DNA from: BRH-c25 sp012519325
GTDB taxonomy: Bacteria > Bacillota > Clostridia > Lutisporales > Lutisporaceae
Assembly (NCBI GenBank): GCA_050950645.1
Contig: JBMNHZ010000009.1
Location: 186,001-250,000, forward strand
Direction: 5' to 3'
Length of the DNA: 64,000 nt
Positions 18,787 to 31,467 of the stretch are shown here, piece by piece; positions within the stretch are counted from its first letter, which is position 1, and each line of letters starts with the position of its first letter. The position numbers and the translations under genes are program-made. Below the pieces are notes generated by a model. The model was not told the DNA's origin, made no database searches, and was given only the letters and a program-made list of their open reading frames with translations.

Positions 18787-19494
18787 ATGAATATGAACGA
18801 TGAGCTGTATAAGCTTGCAAGGAGCTGCCTTGTATCATATTTTGGAGTTGCTGACTTATCCAGGGTTGAACATTCGGCCATTGACCAGGCAGGAACAGGT
18901 ATAGGTGATTACCCTTACTGTATAACTATGGGTATTTCTTTACCTAAGGATATAGTAGACAGACTGCCTTATAGGGAACATTACAATGATGCATTAAACT
19001 ACAAGCTTTTTGCATATGATGTAATAAACCAGAGGCTGAATTTGGCTGCTTCAATGCTTGCCAGCCTTATACAGGAGAAAGGATACAGGGTACTTCCCAT
19101 ACCGGCTTCAGGAACTATTGACCATGACAGGGTATATGGGGCATTCTCCCACAAGCTGGGTGCAAGACTTTGCGGTTTCGGGTGGATAGGGAAGAGCTGC
19201 CTTCTGATTACACCTGAGAACGGGCCCAGGGTAAGATGGGTATCCATACTGACTGATGCGCCTCTTCAGCCTGCCGGTGAAGAAATTATGGAGTCTCAGT
19301 GTGGCGAATGTACGGCTTGTGCCGACATCTGCCCTGCAAATGCAATTAAAGGAAGAATTTTTACTGAAGATGAACCTAGAGAAATGCGATATGATGCTCG
19401 TAAATGCGAAGCCTATCTTAATTCTTTGATATCTGCGGGAAAGCCTTCTGTATGCGGAATGTGTCTGTACGTATGTCCTCATGGAAGAAAGTGA
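18787..19494 (+). CDS. Ferredoxin-type 4Fe-4S protein related to epoxyqueuosine reductase
   Basis: 235 residues. The N-terminal 150 residues resemble the catalytic half of QueG-type reductases (GYRVLPIPASGTIDHDRVYGAF, KLGARLCGFGWIGKSCLLITPENGP split over two blocks). Two cysteine clusters follow: CGECTACADICPANAI and, near the C-terminus, CGMCLYVCPHG, giving ligands for two 4Fe-4S clusters. QueG itself is longer (310-380 residues) and has HEAT-like repeats after the clusters; these are absent. So this is a short QueG-like oxidoreductase of unknown substrate. Confidence 0.8.
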   Translation: MNMNDELYKLARSCLVSYFGVADLSRVEHSAIDQAGTGIGDYPYCITMGISLPKDIVDRLPYREHYNDALNYKLFAYDVINQRLNLAASMLASLIQEKGYRVLPIPASGTIDHDRVYGAFSHKLGARLCGFGWIGKSCLLITPENGPRVRWVSILTDAPLQPAGEEIMESQCGECTACADICPANAIKGRIFTEDEPREMRYDARKCEAYLNSLISAGKPSVCGMCLYVCPHGRK

Positions 19495-19591
19495 AGGTGT
19501 TTGCATAAAGTTTAAGGTTTAAAAAGTGTGCCCTAAGGCATATAATATTGTGTGCAGTTTAATTTTGCAAGATTCGAGGAGATTATAATAT

Positions 19592-20347
19592 ATGAGTATA
19601 GGTATTTTGGATTCCGGTATAGGAGGGCTGACTGTATTAAAGGAAGCAGTAAAGCTGCTGCCTGGTGAAGACTTCTTATACTATGCCGATACTAAGCATG
19701 TTCCTTATGGAACAAAACCAAAGGATGAAGTTATAGGATATATTTTTAATGCTGTGGACTTTTTTGCGGACCAGGGAGTCGAGGCTCTGGTTGTGGCATG
19801 TAATACAGCTACAAGTATTGCTATAAACGACTTAAGAAAGAAGTACAGTTTTCCTATAATCGGCATGGAGCCGGCAGTTAAGCCTGCAGTAGAAAAGGCT
19901 GATGACAGAAGGGTGCTGGTGCTTGCAACACCTATTACTGTCAGGGAGAAGAAGCTGCACGACTTGGTTATAAGGCTGGATTCGGAACAGACGGTTGATT
20001 TGCTTGCACTTCCAGGTTTGGTAGAGCTTGCGGAGAATTTCATATTTGATGAAGAGACCGTAATTCAATACCTGTTGGATGAGCTTTCCGGATTTAATCT
20101 GAAAGAATATGGCGCAGTTGTTCTTGGCTGCACTCATTTTGTGTTTTACCGAAAGCATTTCATAAGGGTACTGCCTCATGAGGTTGAAATAATCGACGGC
20201 AATATCGGGACAGTGAAACGCTTAAAGGCATTGCTCGAAAGCAGAGGTTTCGATTATAGCAGAAAGGGAAGTTTGGAATTCTATTGTTCAGGAGAGAAGG
20301 AAATTGACGAGAGCAAATATAGAAGATATCTTGAGCTTGAGTACTAG
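19592..20347 (+). CDS. murI: Glutamate racemase
   Basis: 251-residue cofactor-independent racemase producing D-glutamate for peptidoglycan. The N-terminal ILDSGIGGLTVLKEA, the first catalytic cysteine in VVACNTATSIA and the second in VLGCTHFVFY are present, along with YYADTKHVPYGTK. The enzyme acts in the cytosol. A TATAAT at 19541-19546 is a possible -10 box without a good -35. Confidence 0.93.
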   Translation: MSIGILDSGIGGLTVLKEAVKLLPGEDFLYYADTKHVPYGTKPKDEVIGYIFNAVDFFADQGVEALVVACNTATSIAINDLRKKYSFPIIGMEPAVKPAVEKADDRRVLVLATPITVREKKLHDLVIRLDSEQTVDLLALPGLVELAENFIFDEETVIQYLLDELSGFNLKEYGAVVLGCTHFVFYRKHFIRVLPHEVEIIDGNIGTVKRLKALLESRGFDYSRKGSLEFYCSGEKEIDESKYRRYLELEY

Positions 20348-20439
20348 GAAGCATATAGATATTGCCTAAGGCACTTAATTATGAACTTAAGTTGACAAAG
20401 AAAAAGCAGGTATTGTATACCGGCCCAAAAATCATAAGT

Positions 20440-20721
20440 TTATAGAGAAGTATATCCGTAGAAATAATGAATGTGTCCTCTGCTCAGTTGAGCAATAGCT
20501 TCGTAATAGTGGATATGACCGCCATTAACCTCAATTTCAGGACCAGTCATAAAGTAATAATAATGAGAATGTTCATTATCATATGTTGTTATCCCGGATG
20601 CGCAATGAATATGTCCGGGGGTGTCGTTATTGTATGTTGTATTGCCTGAATAACCGTGGTCATGTCCGAAGTTAAAAGTAGTTTCACCTTTGAATCGGTG
20701 GTTATGAAATCCGTAATACAT
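20440..20721 (-). CDS. YmaF family histidine-rich protein
   Basis: 93-residue protein. From ATG (bases 20721-20719, with AGGAGGTGAT just upstream on this strand) it has repeated units of about 15-22 residues around H-x-H pairs: FHNHRFKGET, FGHDHGYSGNT, GHIHCASGITT, EHSHYYYFMTG, GHIHYYEAIAQ, GHIHYFYG. This is the YmaF family pattern known from Bacillus and Clostridia; its function is not established. The His pairs suggest metal binding. Convergent with murI. Confidence 0.8.
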   Translation of the reverse strand: MYYGFHNHRFKGETTFNFGHDHGYSGNTTYNNDTPGHIHCASGITTYDNEHSHYYYFMTGPEIEVNGGHIHYYEAIAQLSRGHIHYFYGYTSL

Positions 20722-20794
20722 TTTATCACCTCCTATTATCATGAATATGTGTGGTCTAAACGGCTTGATACATCCAACACAAGGAGGCATACTT

Positions 20795-21067
20795 GTGAAA
20801 CAACATATCACTATCGAAAATATTATGGAGCTTGATGAATATAAGAAGGACAAGATCCGGCTAATCCATGACGCTGATGAATCTCGAAGTTCTCAGGAGT
20901 TGGAGTGTTCAGGAGGAAAAAGAATTCAGCGAGAAAAATTTTGTATTTGAGTATGAAAGGCCTGCAGCATCGGCAGGAATATTGAGGAGTATATAGATTA
21001 TGGAGCGGATTATTATGGTGAAGAATTGTGTGACATTCTTTGGGTTGCTATTAAAGGGGCTCTATAG
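20795..21067 (+). pseudogene. Decayed small phage-type gene
   Basis: GTG 20795 sits 7 bases after a perfect AAGGAGG (20781-20787) and begins KQHITIENIMELDEYKKDKI, like the start of a small protein common in clostridial prophages. The frame stops at 20950 and again at 20956. The same frame then resumes NIEEYIDYGADYYGEELCD and ILWVAIKGAL up to a stop at 21067, which matches the usual C-terminal ELCDALWEAVK pattern of those proteins. So a gene of about 90 residues has been broken by internal change. Only the first 51 codons are intact. Confidence 0.5.
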
Positions 21068-21095
21068 CAATAGGAGCTTGTAGGAGTGATGCGTT

Positions 21096-21920
21096 TTGAT
21101 CAGGCCTTTGAATGAGTGGGATAGGGCTTTAATCTTAGATTATTTGTACAGGAACGAAGATGAAATAGCTTTTATTTTTGGGAATGTTCTGTACTGCGGT
21201 ATAGCAAATAGAAGAGATATACTGAGATGTGGCGATTATTACGGATATTTTGAGAGAGACAGCTTAAGGGGCATCTGTGTATTTTATAATCTGGGAACCT
21301 GTATTCCGCATTATGAGTCTTCCGGGGCTATACCATTCTTTTCCAGACTGATGATAATGGGCAGATTCAATGTTCTTCTGGGAAAAGAGCAAATCGTAAG
21401 GCCGCTTTATGAAGCTATAAAGAACAGCAAGAAATTGAGGGAGTTTGAAGAGTGCAGCTATCAGGTCAACAAAAACTTTAAACCCTTTAAGCTTGAAGCT
21501 ACAGAATTCATAGATGTATCGGGAGATGATGGTGAAAGTGTTATAAGCTTTGTAAGAAAAGCCTATTGGCGGGGCTTTGGGGCAGAGAGAACCATTGAGG
21601 GTACAAGACTGTTACTGTCTCAAAAAAGTAAAGAAGAAGAGCTCATAATATTGTCAATAAATAATAAGCTGGTGGCTCAGGCTTGCATACAAACCTTTAC
21701 CGTTAATACGAATCAGATAGGAGCAGTTTATTCCCTTGAAGAGGAAAGAGGAAAGGGCTATGCCAAGGCAGTGGTTTCTGAGCTTTGCGAGAGGATAATA
21801 AGAAGGGGAAAGCTTCCGACACTTATTGTAAACAAACAAAATACTCCGGCTCTAAATGCATATAAAGCTCTTGGCTTTGAGCACCACAGCGATTATCTTA
21901 TTATTAAATTTTTCATTTAA
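21096..21920 (+). CDS. GNAT family acetyltransferase with long N-terminal domain
   Basis: 274 residues. The C-terminal half (about 140-274) is a GNAT domain. Its acetyl-CoA loop is GAVYSLEEERGKGYAKAVVSEL with ERGKGY as the signature, followed by NKQNTPALNAYKALGFEHH. The N-terminal 135 residues may be a second, degenerate GNAT unit (LYCGIANRRDILR, YGYFERDSLRGICVFYN). The start is TTG 21096 with AGGAG 9 bases before. An ATG at 21088 is out of frame. Acceptor unknown. Confidence 0.8.
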   Translation: MIRPLNEWDRALILDYLYRNEDEIAFIFGNVLYCGIANRRDILRCGDYYGYFERDSLRGICVFYNLGTCIPHYESSGAIPFFSRLMIMGRFNVLLGKEQIVRPLYEAIKNSKKLREFEECSYQVNKNFKPFKLEATEFIDVSGDDGESVISFVRKAYWRGFGAERTIEGTRLLLSQKSKEEELIILSINNKLVAQACIQTFTVNTNQIGAVYSLEEERGKGYAKAVVSELCERIIRRGKLPTLIVNKQNTPALNAYKALGFEHHSDYLIIKFFI

Positions 21921-21952
21921 TTTACATTATAAAAACTAAGGGGGAAATACGT

Positions 21953-22747
21953 TTGAATTGGCTGGATAAAATTGAGAGAAGGCTGGGCAGATATGCAATT
22001 AAAAACCTCATGTCATATATTGTATTTATTACAGGTATTGTATTTGCATTATCCTATTTTGACAGAAGAGGATTTGTAATAAGCAAGCTGATGCTGATAC
22101 CTGAACTGGTATTGAGGGGAGAGGTATGGAGGCTTGTCACTTATATATTCATACCGCCTGGTACGTCGGTTATTTGGATTTTGTTTACACTGTATTTTTA
22201 TTATATTGTGGGAAGTGCACTGGAAAACGAGTGGGGAAGCTTCAGGTTCAATATCTTCTATCTTACAGGCATGATAGGTACGACTATTGCTGCATTTATA
22301 ACAGGATATGGTGCCACGGCATTGTATCTTAACTTATCATTATTTCTGGCATTTGCAAGAATATATCCGGATTTTGAATTGCTTCTGTTTTTTATTATAC
22401 CGATAAAAATTAAATATCTGGCGATGCTGAATTGGTTTTTTATTGTCTATACGGTACTGGTCGGCGACATATCCGCAAAACTCATTGCAGTAGTTTCAAT
22501 AATGAACTACTTTCTGTTTTTCGGAAAGGATATTGTTGCAAGGACAAAGAATAATAGGCAGGTTTACAATAACAGGAGAAGATTCCAGTCTGAGCTTCCG
22601 AGAAATTTTACAATTCACAGGTGCACGATCTGCGGCAAGACAGAAAGGGATGATCCCAAAATGGATTTCAGATACTGCCCCCAATGTGAAGGAGATTACG
22701 AATACTGCATGGATCATGTGAGAAACCATGAGCATATAAAGAAATAG
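21953..22747 (+). CDS. Rhomboid-like membrane protein with zinc-ribbon tail
   Basis: 264 residues. Residues about 18-190 contain five to six membrane helices. The segment LVLRGEVWRLVTYIFIPPG and NEWGSFRFNIFYLTGMIGT resembles rhomboid/Der1 proteins. The protease signature GxSG is not visible where expected (the region reads GATALYLNLSLFLAFA), so it is probably not an active protease. The C-terminal 50 residues are cytosolic with CTICGKTE, YCPQCEGDYEYC and a His-rich end, a zinc-ribbon-like Cys set. TTG start after AAGGGGGAAA. Confidence 0.7.
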   Translation: MNWLDKIERRLGRYAIKNLMSYIVFITGIVFALSYFDRRGFVISKLMLIPELVLRGEVWRLVTYIFIPPGTSVIWILFTLYFYYIVGSALENEWGSFRFNIFYLTGMIGTTIAAFITGYGATALYLNLSLFLAFARIYPDFELLLFFIIPIKIKYLAMLNWFFIVYTVLVGDISAKLIAVVSIMNYFLFFGKDIVARTKNNRQVYNNRRRFQSELPRNFTIHRCTICGKTERDDPKMDFRYCPQCEGDYEYCMDHVRNHEHIKK

Positions 22748-23065
22748 CAAGGATCTGTACTACCTTTTTGCCAAATAATCGTCAATTATCTTTTCAACAA
22801 CCTTTTATGTATACTTGCTGTTGCCACCAGCATGATAACAGTAAGCAGAAATTTCGAGGTTTCCTTACTATGAGTTTTATTTAAGCAAATTTTCCAAGAT
22901 GTAGTATACCATACTTGTCCGTAACGTATAATATATGTTTAACGAAGGCATAGTGCATAGAAATATGTATAGAATATATAATAACTCTAATATATAATTT
23001 GAATAGAACAAGACATGGTAATAAAAACCACATAATGAATATGATTGAAAAGAGGAAATAATATA
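22748..23065. other. Intergenic stretch, no gene seen
   Basis: AT-rich. On the minus strand a short reading frame ends VVEKIIDDYLAKR near 22770, possibly the tail of a lost gene, but a stop lies just before it. No convincing promoter pair; TATAAT-like stretches at 22930 and 22980 lack a -35 partner. Confidence 0.5.
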
Positions 23066-23704
23066 ATGGGAATAAAGGTAAAGGATCCTTTCAGCGGTTT
23101 CTCACACCTTGCAGGGGCAGTGTTGTCGGTTGCAGGTCTTTGCTTGTTAGTACGATATGCTTTAGAGAATGGTACAGTATGGCATATTGTATCCTTTTCA
23201 ATATTCGGAACAAGTCTTATACTTCTTTATACTGCCAGCTCCTTATATCATCTGCTTACAGTATCTGAAAAAGGTACTAAAATATTGAGAAAGATAGATC
23301 ATATAATGATTTATGTACTTATAGCCGGAACATACACACCGGTTTGCCTTATTCCATTGAGAGGAGGATGGGGCTGGAGCCTTCTTATAAGCATCTGGAG
23401 CATTGCAATGACCGGTATCATATTGAAAGTACTATGGTTTAATGTGCCCAGACGGCTATATACTCTTTTTTATCTTTTGATGGGCTGGCTTATTGTAATA
23501 GCATTTATACCCCTTGTCAAATCAATGCCTGCAGCAGCAATCTTTTGGCTGGCTGCCGGAGGTTTATTGTACACTGCGGGAGCAATTATTTACGGTACCA
23601 AATGGCCGAAGCTGAAATTAAAGGGTTTCGGGTTTCACGAAGTATTTCATATTTTTGTTCTCTACGGCAGCTTCTGTCACTTTTGGATGATGTTCTACTT
23701 ATAA
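23066..23704 (+). CDS. Hemolysin III family (PAQR-type) membrane protein
   Basis: 212 residues with seven membrane helices. Family motifs are present: DPFSGFSHLAGAVLS near the N-terminus, SSLYHLLTVSEKG, RKIDHIMIYVLIAGTYTPVC and the C-terminal GFHEVFHIFVLYGSFCHF. The conserved Ser, His and Asp residues form the presumed zinc site of this superfamily. Despite the name, function in bacteria is unclear (membrane lipid or stress roles have been proposed). ATG 23066 follows AGAGGA; an in-frame TTG lies 21 bases upstream. A terminator follows. Confidence 0.88.
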   Translation: MGIKVKDPFSGFSHLAGAVLSVAGLCLLVRYALENGTVWHIVSFSIFGTSLILLYTASSLYHLLTVSEKGTKILRKIDHIMIYVLIAGTYTPVCLIPLRGGWGWSLLISIWSIAMTGIILKVLWFNVPRRLYTLFYLLMGWLIVIAFIPLVKSMPAAAIFWLAAGGLLYTAGAIIYGTKWPKLKLKGFGFHEVFHIFVLYGSFCHFWMMFYL

Positions 23705-23719
23705 TATTTAATAATGCTG

Positions 23720-23744
23720 AATGCGTCTTTTGACGCATTTTTTT
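23720..23744 (+). terminator. Terminator after the hemolysin III gene
   Basis: Stem AATGCGTC / GACGCATT, loop TTTT, then TTTTT. Confidence 0.88.
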
Positions 23745-24058
23745 GTATAAATGTTTTTTGCAAGTGTGCAAAACCTCTCATTGAAATTTTGTTATAAAAT
23801 GTGACTGTTCAAATTTTCCTACATATAATAATATGCGTAGGAAAATATAATTACGAAAAACTTAAATAATAAATCTCAGGACAGAGCTGCTGCTTGTCAG
23901 AAATGAAGCAGTCTTCATCAAGCGGACAGAGTAAGGTATGCTAATGATAAGCTTATGGAATGGATTACCGGTTGATACTTATCATATAACGTGATAAGAT
24001 AAGTTTCCTGCTTCGGAAATGTCGATACCGGTGAAGCAGATTACCACAAAAATCCTGA
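23745..24058 (+). other. Region upstream of the rRNA promoter
   Basis: No gene seen. It contains an inverted repeat ATTTTCCTAC / GTAGGAAAAT (23813-23822, 23837-23846) and a hairpin CTTATCA / TGATAAG near 23970. The stretch 23880-24050 has several short pairings but matches no RNA family I recognise. It could hold an additional rRNA promoter or upstream activation region. Confidence 0.4.
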
Positions 24059-24087
24059 TTGACAACAAGTTTGGGATATGGTAACAT
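24059..24087 (+). promoter_or_regulatory. rRNA operon promoter
   Basis: TTGACA (24059-24064), 17-base spacer, TAACAT (24082-24087), about 210 bases before the 16S start. It is the best sigma-A match in the upstream region. Confidence 0.65.
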
Positions 24088-24181
24088 AATAAACGTCGCT
24101 GAAACAAAAGGCGGCAGTATATGAGAAGAATCGCAAGGTTTTCCATATTGGATACGAGAATTGCGAAGCTTATGGTAATCC

Positions 24182-24217
24182 GAATTGATCCTTGAAAACT
24201 AAACAGTGTAAGATGAA
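24182..24217 (+). other. 16S precursor processing stem, 5' arm, with boxA-like CTTGAAAACT
   Basis: This stretch pairs with 26329-26366 beyond the 16S 3' end: GATCCTTGAAAACT, ACAGTGTA and GATGA here face their complements there with few mismatches. Such a long stem around 16S is the usual RNase III substrate. The TTGAAAACT core also resembles an antitermination boxA. Confidence 0.7.
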
Positions 24218-24298
24218 TAAAACCAAGAATTCTTTTGAGTTAGGTCAGATAAAAAGTTAAGAAGCCGAGCATAAAGCAGAAGCTTGGCAGAAAATATT

Positions 24299-26107
<1,809 letters not shown>

Positions 26108-26179
26108 AGCACCACAGATGAAAGAGTCTGTGTATCCTATGGTCGATAATCTCAATAGAGGATAACAAATAGAAACTAA

Positions 26180-26297
26180 GGATTGTCAGAGCCAAGCAGT
26201 TCAAGGAAGACGAGACTGAATGAGCGGAGCGTATATAGACATACGTGAGCACATGAAGGCGAAGTCTGACGAAGAAATGGGACGGCTATCACAATCC
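26180..26297 (+). repeat. rRNA-spacer repeat module A (16S-tRNA spacer)
   Basis: Closed by GGATTGT / ACAATCC. The interior shares about 85 bases with modules B and C: AGCAGTTC, then GGAAGAC, CTGAATG, GCGGAGCGTAT, ACATACGTGAGCACATGAAG and TGACGAAG. The middle forms a small hairpin GTAT / ATAC. Confidence 0.75.
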
Positions 26298-26328
26298 GAA
26301 AATATCTAACAAAGAAGAATCAGGTTAA

Positions 26329-26366
26329 TCATTTTACACTGTCTAGTTTTGAAGGATCAAGAATTC
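26329..26366 (+). other. 16S precursor processing stem, 3' arm
   Basis: Complement of 24182-24217; see that entry. It lies just before tRNA-Ala. Confidence 0.7.
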
Positions 26367-26392
26367 GCATGGATTAAATGATCCTTATTAGT

Positions 26393-26468
26393 GGGGATAT
26401 AGCTCAGCTGGGAGAGCACCTGCCTTGCAAGCAGGGGGCCAGCGGTTCGATCCCGCTTATCTCCACCA
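26393..26468 (+). tRNA. tRNA-Ala (anticodon TGC)
   Basis: 76 bases including an encoded CCA end. The acceptor stem GGGGATA / TATCTCC is fully paired. Anticodon loop CTTGCAA, T arm GCGGTTCGATCCCGC. It is the first tRNA of the 16S-23S spacer. Confidence 0.97.
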
Positions 26469-26477
26469 TTCAAACAG

Positions 26478-26554
<77 letters not shown>

Positions 26555-26570
26555 TTCCTTGGATTTATGA

Positions 26571-26594
26571 GGATTGCGACGGTTATGGCAATCC
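26571..26594 (+). repeat. Short version of the spacer module
   Basis: GGATTGC / GCAATCC closing stem with the ACGGTTATG interior seen at the 3' side of module A (ACGGCTATC). It looks like the same module without its 85-base apical part. Confidence 0.5.
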
Positions 26595-26597
26595 GAA

Positions 26598-26626
26598 GCT
26601 GTACCTTGAAAACTGCACAATACCGT
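26598..26626 (+). other. 23S precursor processing stem, 5' arm
   Basis: TGTACC, TTGAAAACTGCACAATA and the following bases pair with 29842-29870 downstream of 23S (TATTGTGCAGTTTT, GGGTACA). This is the expected RNase III stem around 23S, with a boxA-like core. Confidence 0.7.
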
Positions 26627-26705
26627 ACAATAAACACAAATGCAAAGGGTAACGAAGTGTGAAAGCACTAAGTTACAACAAGCAAGCTGAGAATTCACAA
26701 AAGCA

Positions 26706-29836
<3,131 letters not shown>

Positions 29837-29841
29837 AGAAA

Positions 29842-29870
29842 AACGGATATTGTGCAGTTTTGAGGGTACA
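29842..29870 (+). other. 23S precursor processing stem, 3' arm
   Basis: Complement of 26598-26626. Confidence 0.7.
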
Positions 29871-29896
29871 ACCAGAGTACCTGAAGAAGTAAACCG

Positions 29897-29939
29897 AGAA
29901 GCATCAGAAGTAAGCAGTTGTCTGAATGCCGAAGAAATG
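29897..29939 (+). repeat. Internally deleted copy of the spacer module
   Basis: Shares GAGAAGCATCAGAAG and AGCAGTT with module C, then jumps directly to TCTGAATGCCGAAGAAATGA. The central hairpin part is missing. It is followed by a separate inverted pair GTATCGT / ACGATAC (29949-29955, 29975-29981). Confidence 0.5.
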
Positions 29940-29986
29940 AATAAGCGAGTATCGTCAGGGCCGAGCAGGTCATTACGATACACAGA

Positions 29987-30105
29987 GGATTGGCAGAACC
30001 GAGCAGAACGAGGAAAGCGAGGCCGAATAAGCGGAGCGTATAGAAACATACGTGAGCACATGAAGACGAAGATCTGACGAAGTAATGCGAAGGTTATTAC
30101 AATTC
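29987..30105 (+). repeat. rRNA-spacer repeat module B (23S-5S spacer)
   Basis: Closed by GGATTG / CAATTC with one wobble pair. The interior carries GCGGAGCGTATAGAAACATA and CGTGAGCACATGAAGACGAA, nearly identical to modules A and C. Confidence 0.75.
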
Positions 30106-30114
30106 AAATAGCGA

Positions 30115-30232
30115 GAAGCATCAGAAGCGAGCAGTTCTAGGAAGACAAGTCTGAATGCGCGGAACGTATAGAAACATACGTGAGCACATGAAGACGCAGC
30201 CTGACGACGAAATGCGAAGCTTATGATGCTTC
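30115..30232 (+). repeat. rRNA-spacer repeat module C (23S-5S spacer)
   Basis: Closed by GAAGCATC / GATGCTTC, a different closing sequence from modules A and B, around the same conserved interior. It lies immediately before 5S. Confidence 0.75.
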
Positions 30233-30238
30233 GAAGAA

Positions 30239-30356
30239 TCTGGTGGCAATGACGGAGAGGCATACACCTGTTCCCATCCCGAACACAGAAGTTAAGCTCT
30301 CCAGTGTCGATGGTACTTGGACCGCAGGGTCCCGGGAGAGTAGATCGCCGCCAGAT
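30239..30356 (+). rRNA. 5S ribosomal RNA
   Basis: About 117 bases. Terminal stem TCTGGTGGC / GCCGCCAGA, loop A region ACACCTGTTCCCATCCCGAA and AGTTAAGCTCTCC are standard. Confidence 0.95.
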
Positions 30357-30364
30357 TTAAATAC

Positions 30365-30440
30365 TCCTCAATAGCTCAGTCGGTAGAGCATGCGGCTGTT
30401 AACCGCAGGGTCGTTGGTTCGAGTCCAACTTGAGGAGCCA
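30365..30440 (+). tRNA. tRNA-Asn (anticodon GTT)
   Basis: 76 bases. Acceptor TCCTCAA / TTGAGGA with encoded GCCA end, anticodon loop CTGTTAA, T arm TTGGTTCGAGTCCAA. It is the last gene of the rRNA operon. Confidence 0.97.
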
Positions 30441-30453
30441 TTTTTATTTTATG

Positions 30454-30508
30454 AATTAAAAAGATATGGTAAACATCAGAAATGACATTCACCATATCTT
30501 TTTTAATT
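30454..30508. terminator. Bidirectional terminator between the rRNA operon and fadR-type gene
   Basis: Arms AATTAAAAAGATATGGT (30454-30470) and ACCATATCTTTTTTAATT (30491-30508). The T run on one strand and the A run on the other serve both directions. The stop codon of the minus-strand regulator lies inside the stem. Confidence 0.85.
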
Positions 30509-31192
30509 ATCCAAATCAGTCATTCCTCTTTTTATATGATAATACATAGCAAGCGCCGCACCATCGGCGTCCCGCTTCTCAATAAAATGAGCGATATTGC
30601 GGTGATTGGTCAGAGCGTTTTCAATAGCTCGCTCACGAGCTCCTACATATACTGCTGTATTGATAGCATCGCTGATAGCTGTTTCAATTGCCGGCAGCAT
30701 CAATTCAATTACGCTGTTATGTGTTGCTTTTGCAATGGCTGCGTGAAACTGCTGGTCTGCTGCTGAAAATGTCTTGCCTGATAGTATTAGCTCGGCGGCT
30801 TTTCTTTCATATGCTATTATTTCCCGAATTTCTTCATCACTTGCCCGCTCCACTACCATCCGCACATTAGCAGGTTCAAGTATAAGACGCATCTCAAACC
30901 AATTATGCACTAACTTCTTTTTATCCTCTATATAAGAGATTCCAAAGGGGTCATTCTGTGAATCAGGCCTTTCCGTAACAAATGTGCCGCGGCCTCGTTC
31001 TATTGTCAGCACACCATTTGCTACAAGTATTTTCACTGCCTCACGTATTGTTGTACGGCTTACACCAAGCTCTTTGGCTAATTGATGTTCATTGGGCAAC
31101 TTATCATTAGGTTTGTATTTTTTCTCTAGAAAGATCATGTCGCTGATTTGATTTGCAATATTTTGTGATATAGGTATGAAACCGTTAGCCAT
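30503..31192 (-). CDS. GntR family regulator, FadR subfamily (FCD domain)
   Basis: 229-residue repressor-type protein. Residues about 8-75 are the GntR winged helix (KLPNEHQLAKELGVSRTTIREAVKIL and the wing GRGTFV). Residues 95-220 are the all-helical FCD ligand-binding domain, with metal-ligand candidates in EMRLILEP, DQQFHAAIAKATHN and NHRNIAHFI. It is divergent from the dehydratase/TRAP operon, and a candidate operator overlaps its own -10 box, so it probably represses both itself and the operon until a sugar acid or dicarboxylate binds. ATG follows AAAGGAGAAA on this strand. Confidence 0.92.
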   Translation of the reverse strand: MANGFIPISQNIANQISDMIFLEKKYKPNDKLPNEHQLAKELGVSRTTIREAVKILVANGVLTIERGRGTFVTERPDSQNDPFGISYIEDKKKLVHNWFEMRLILEPANVRMVVERASDEEIREIIAYERKAAELILSGKTFSAADQQFHAAIAKATHNSVIELMLPAIETAISDAINTAVYVGARERAIENALTNHRNIAHFIEKRDADGAALAMYYHIKRGMTDLDN

Positions 31193-31219
31193 GCTATTTC
31201 TCCTTTATACTATATATAT

Positions 31220-31235
31220 AAGACATTATACCACA
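31220..31235. promoter_or_regulatory. Candidate operator 1 for the FadR-type regulator
   Basis: AAGACATTATACCACA. On the minus strand it contains TATAAT placed as a -10 box for the regulator gene, so binding here would be autoregulatory. It is the first of three copies with consensus AAGACATyAyACmAC. Confidence 0.6.
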
Positions 31236-31310
31236 TTTACTTCCAAAATACAGCTAATTTTTATATTTAACAAAAAGGTAGTATCACTTGTCATAAAAAG
31301 CATAATTTTA

Positions 31311-31339
31311 TTGACATTATGATTAAAAAGAACTAATAT
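31311..31339 (+). promoter_or_regulatory. Promoter of the methyltransferase/dehydratase/TRAP operon
   Basis: TTGACA (31311-31316), 17-base spacer, TAATAT (31334-31339). The transcription start would fall inside operator 2. Confidence 0.65.
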
Positions 31340-31345
31340 ATATCC

Positions 31346-31361
31346 AAGACATCATACAACT
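31346..31361. promoter_or_regulatory. Candidate operator 2
   Basis: AAGACATCATACAACT, directly after the rightward -10 box, the position expected of a repressor site. Confidence 0.6.
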
Positions 31362-31389
31362 ATAAAGAAATAATATTTTATATCCTATC

Positions 31390-31405
31390 AAGACATCACA
31401 CAACA
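31390..31405. promoter_or_regulatory. Candidate operator 3
   Basis: AAGACATCACACAACA, 44 bases (about four helical turns) downstream of operator 2 and in the same orientation. Confidence 0.6.
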
Positions 31406-31467
31406 TTTAATAGCATCTCAAGATAAATTCCGGTCATGGTATTTCAACTTGAAAAGGTGGGGGAAAA

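Noticed and set aside
29897..30232. CRISPR-like repeats in the 23S-5S spacer
   Set aside because: The repeats are 85-120 bases long, differ at their ends and are not separated by unique spacers of constant size; a copy occurs also in the 16S-tRNA spacer. They are rRNA spacer modules.
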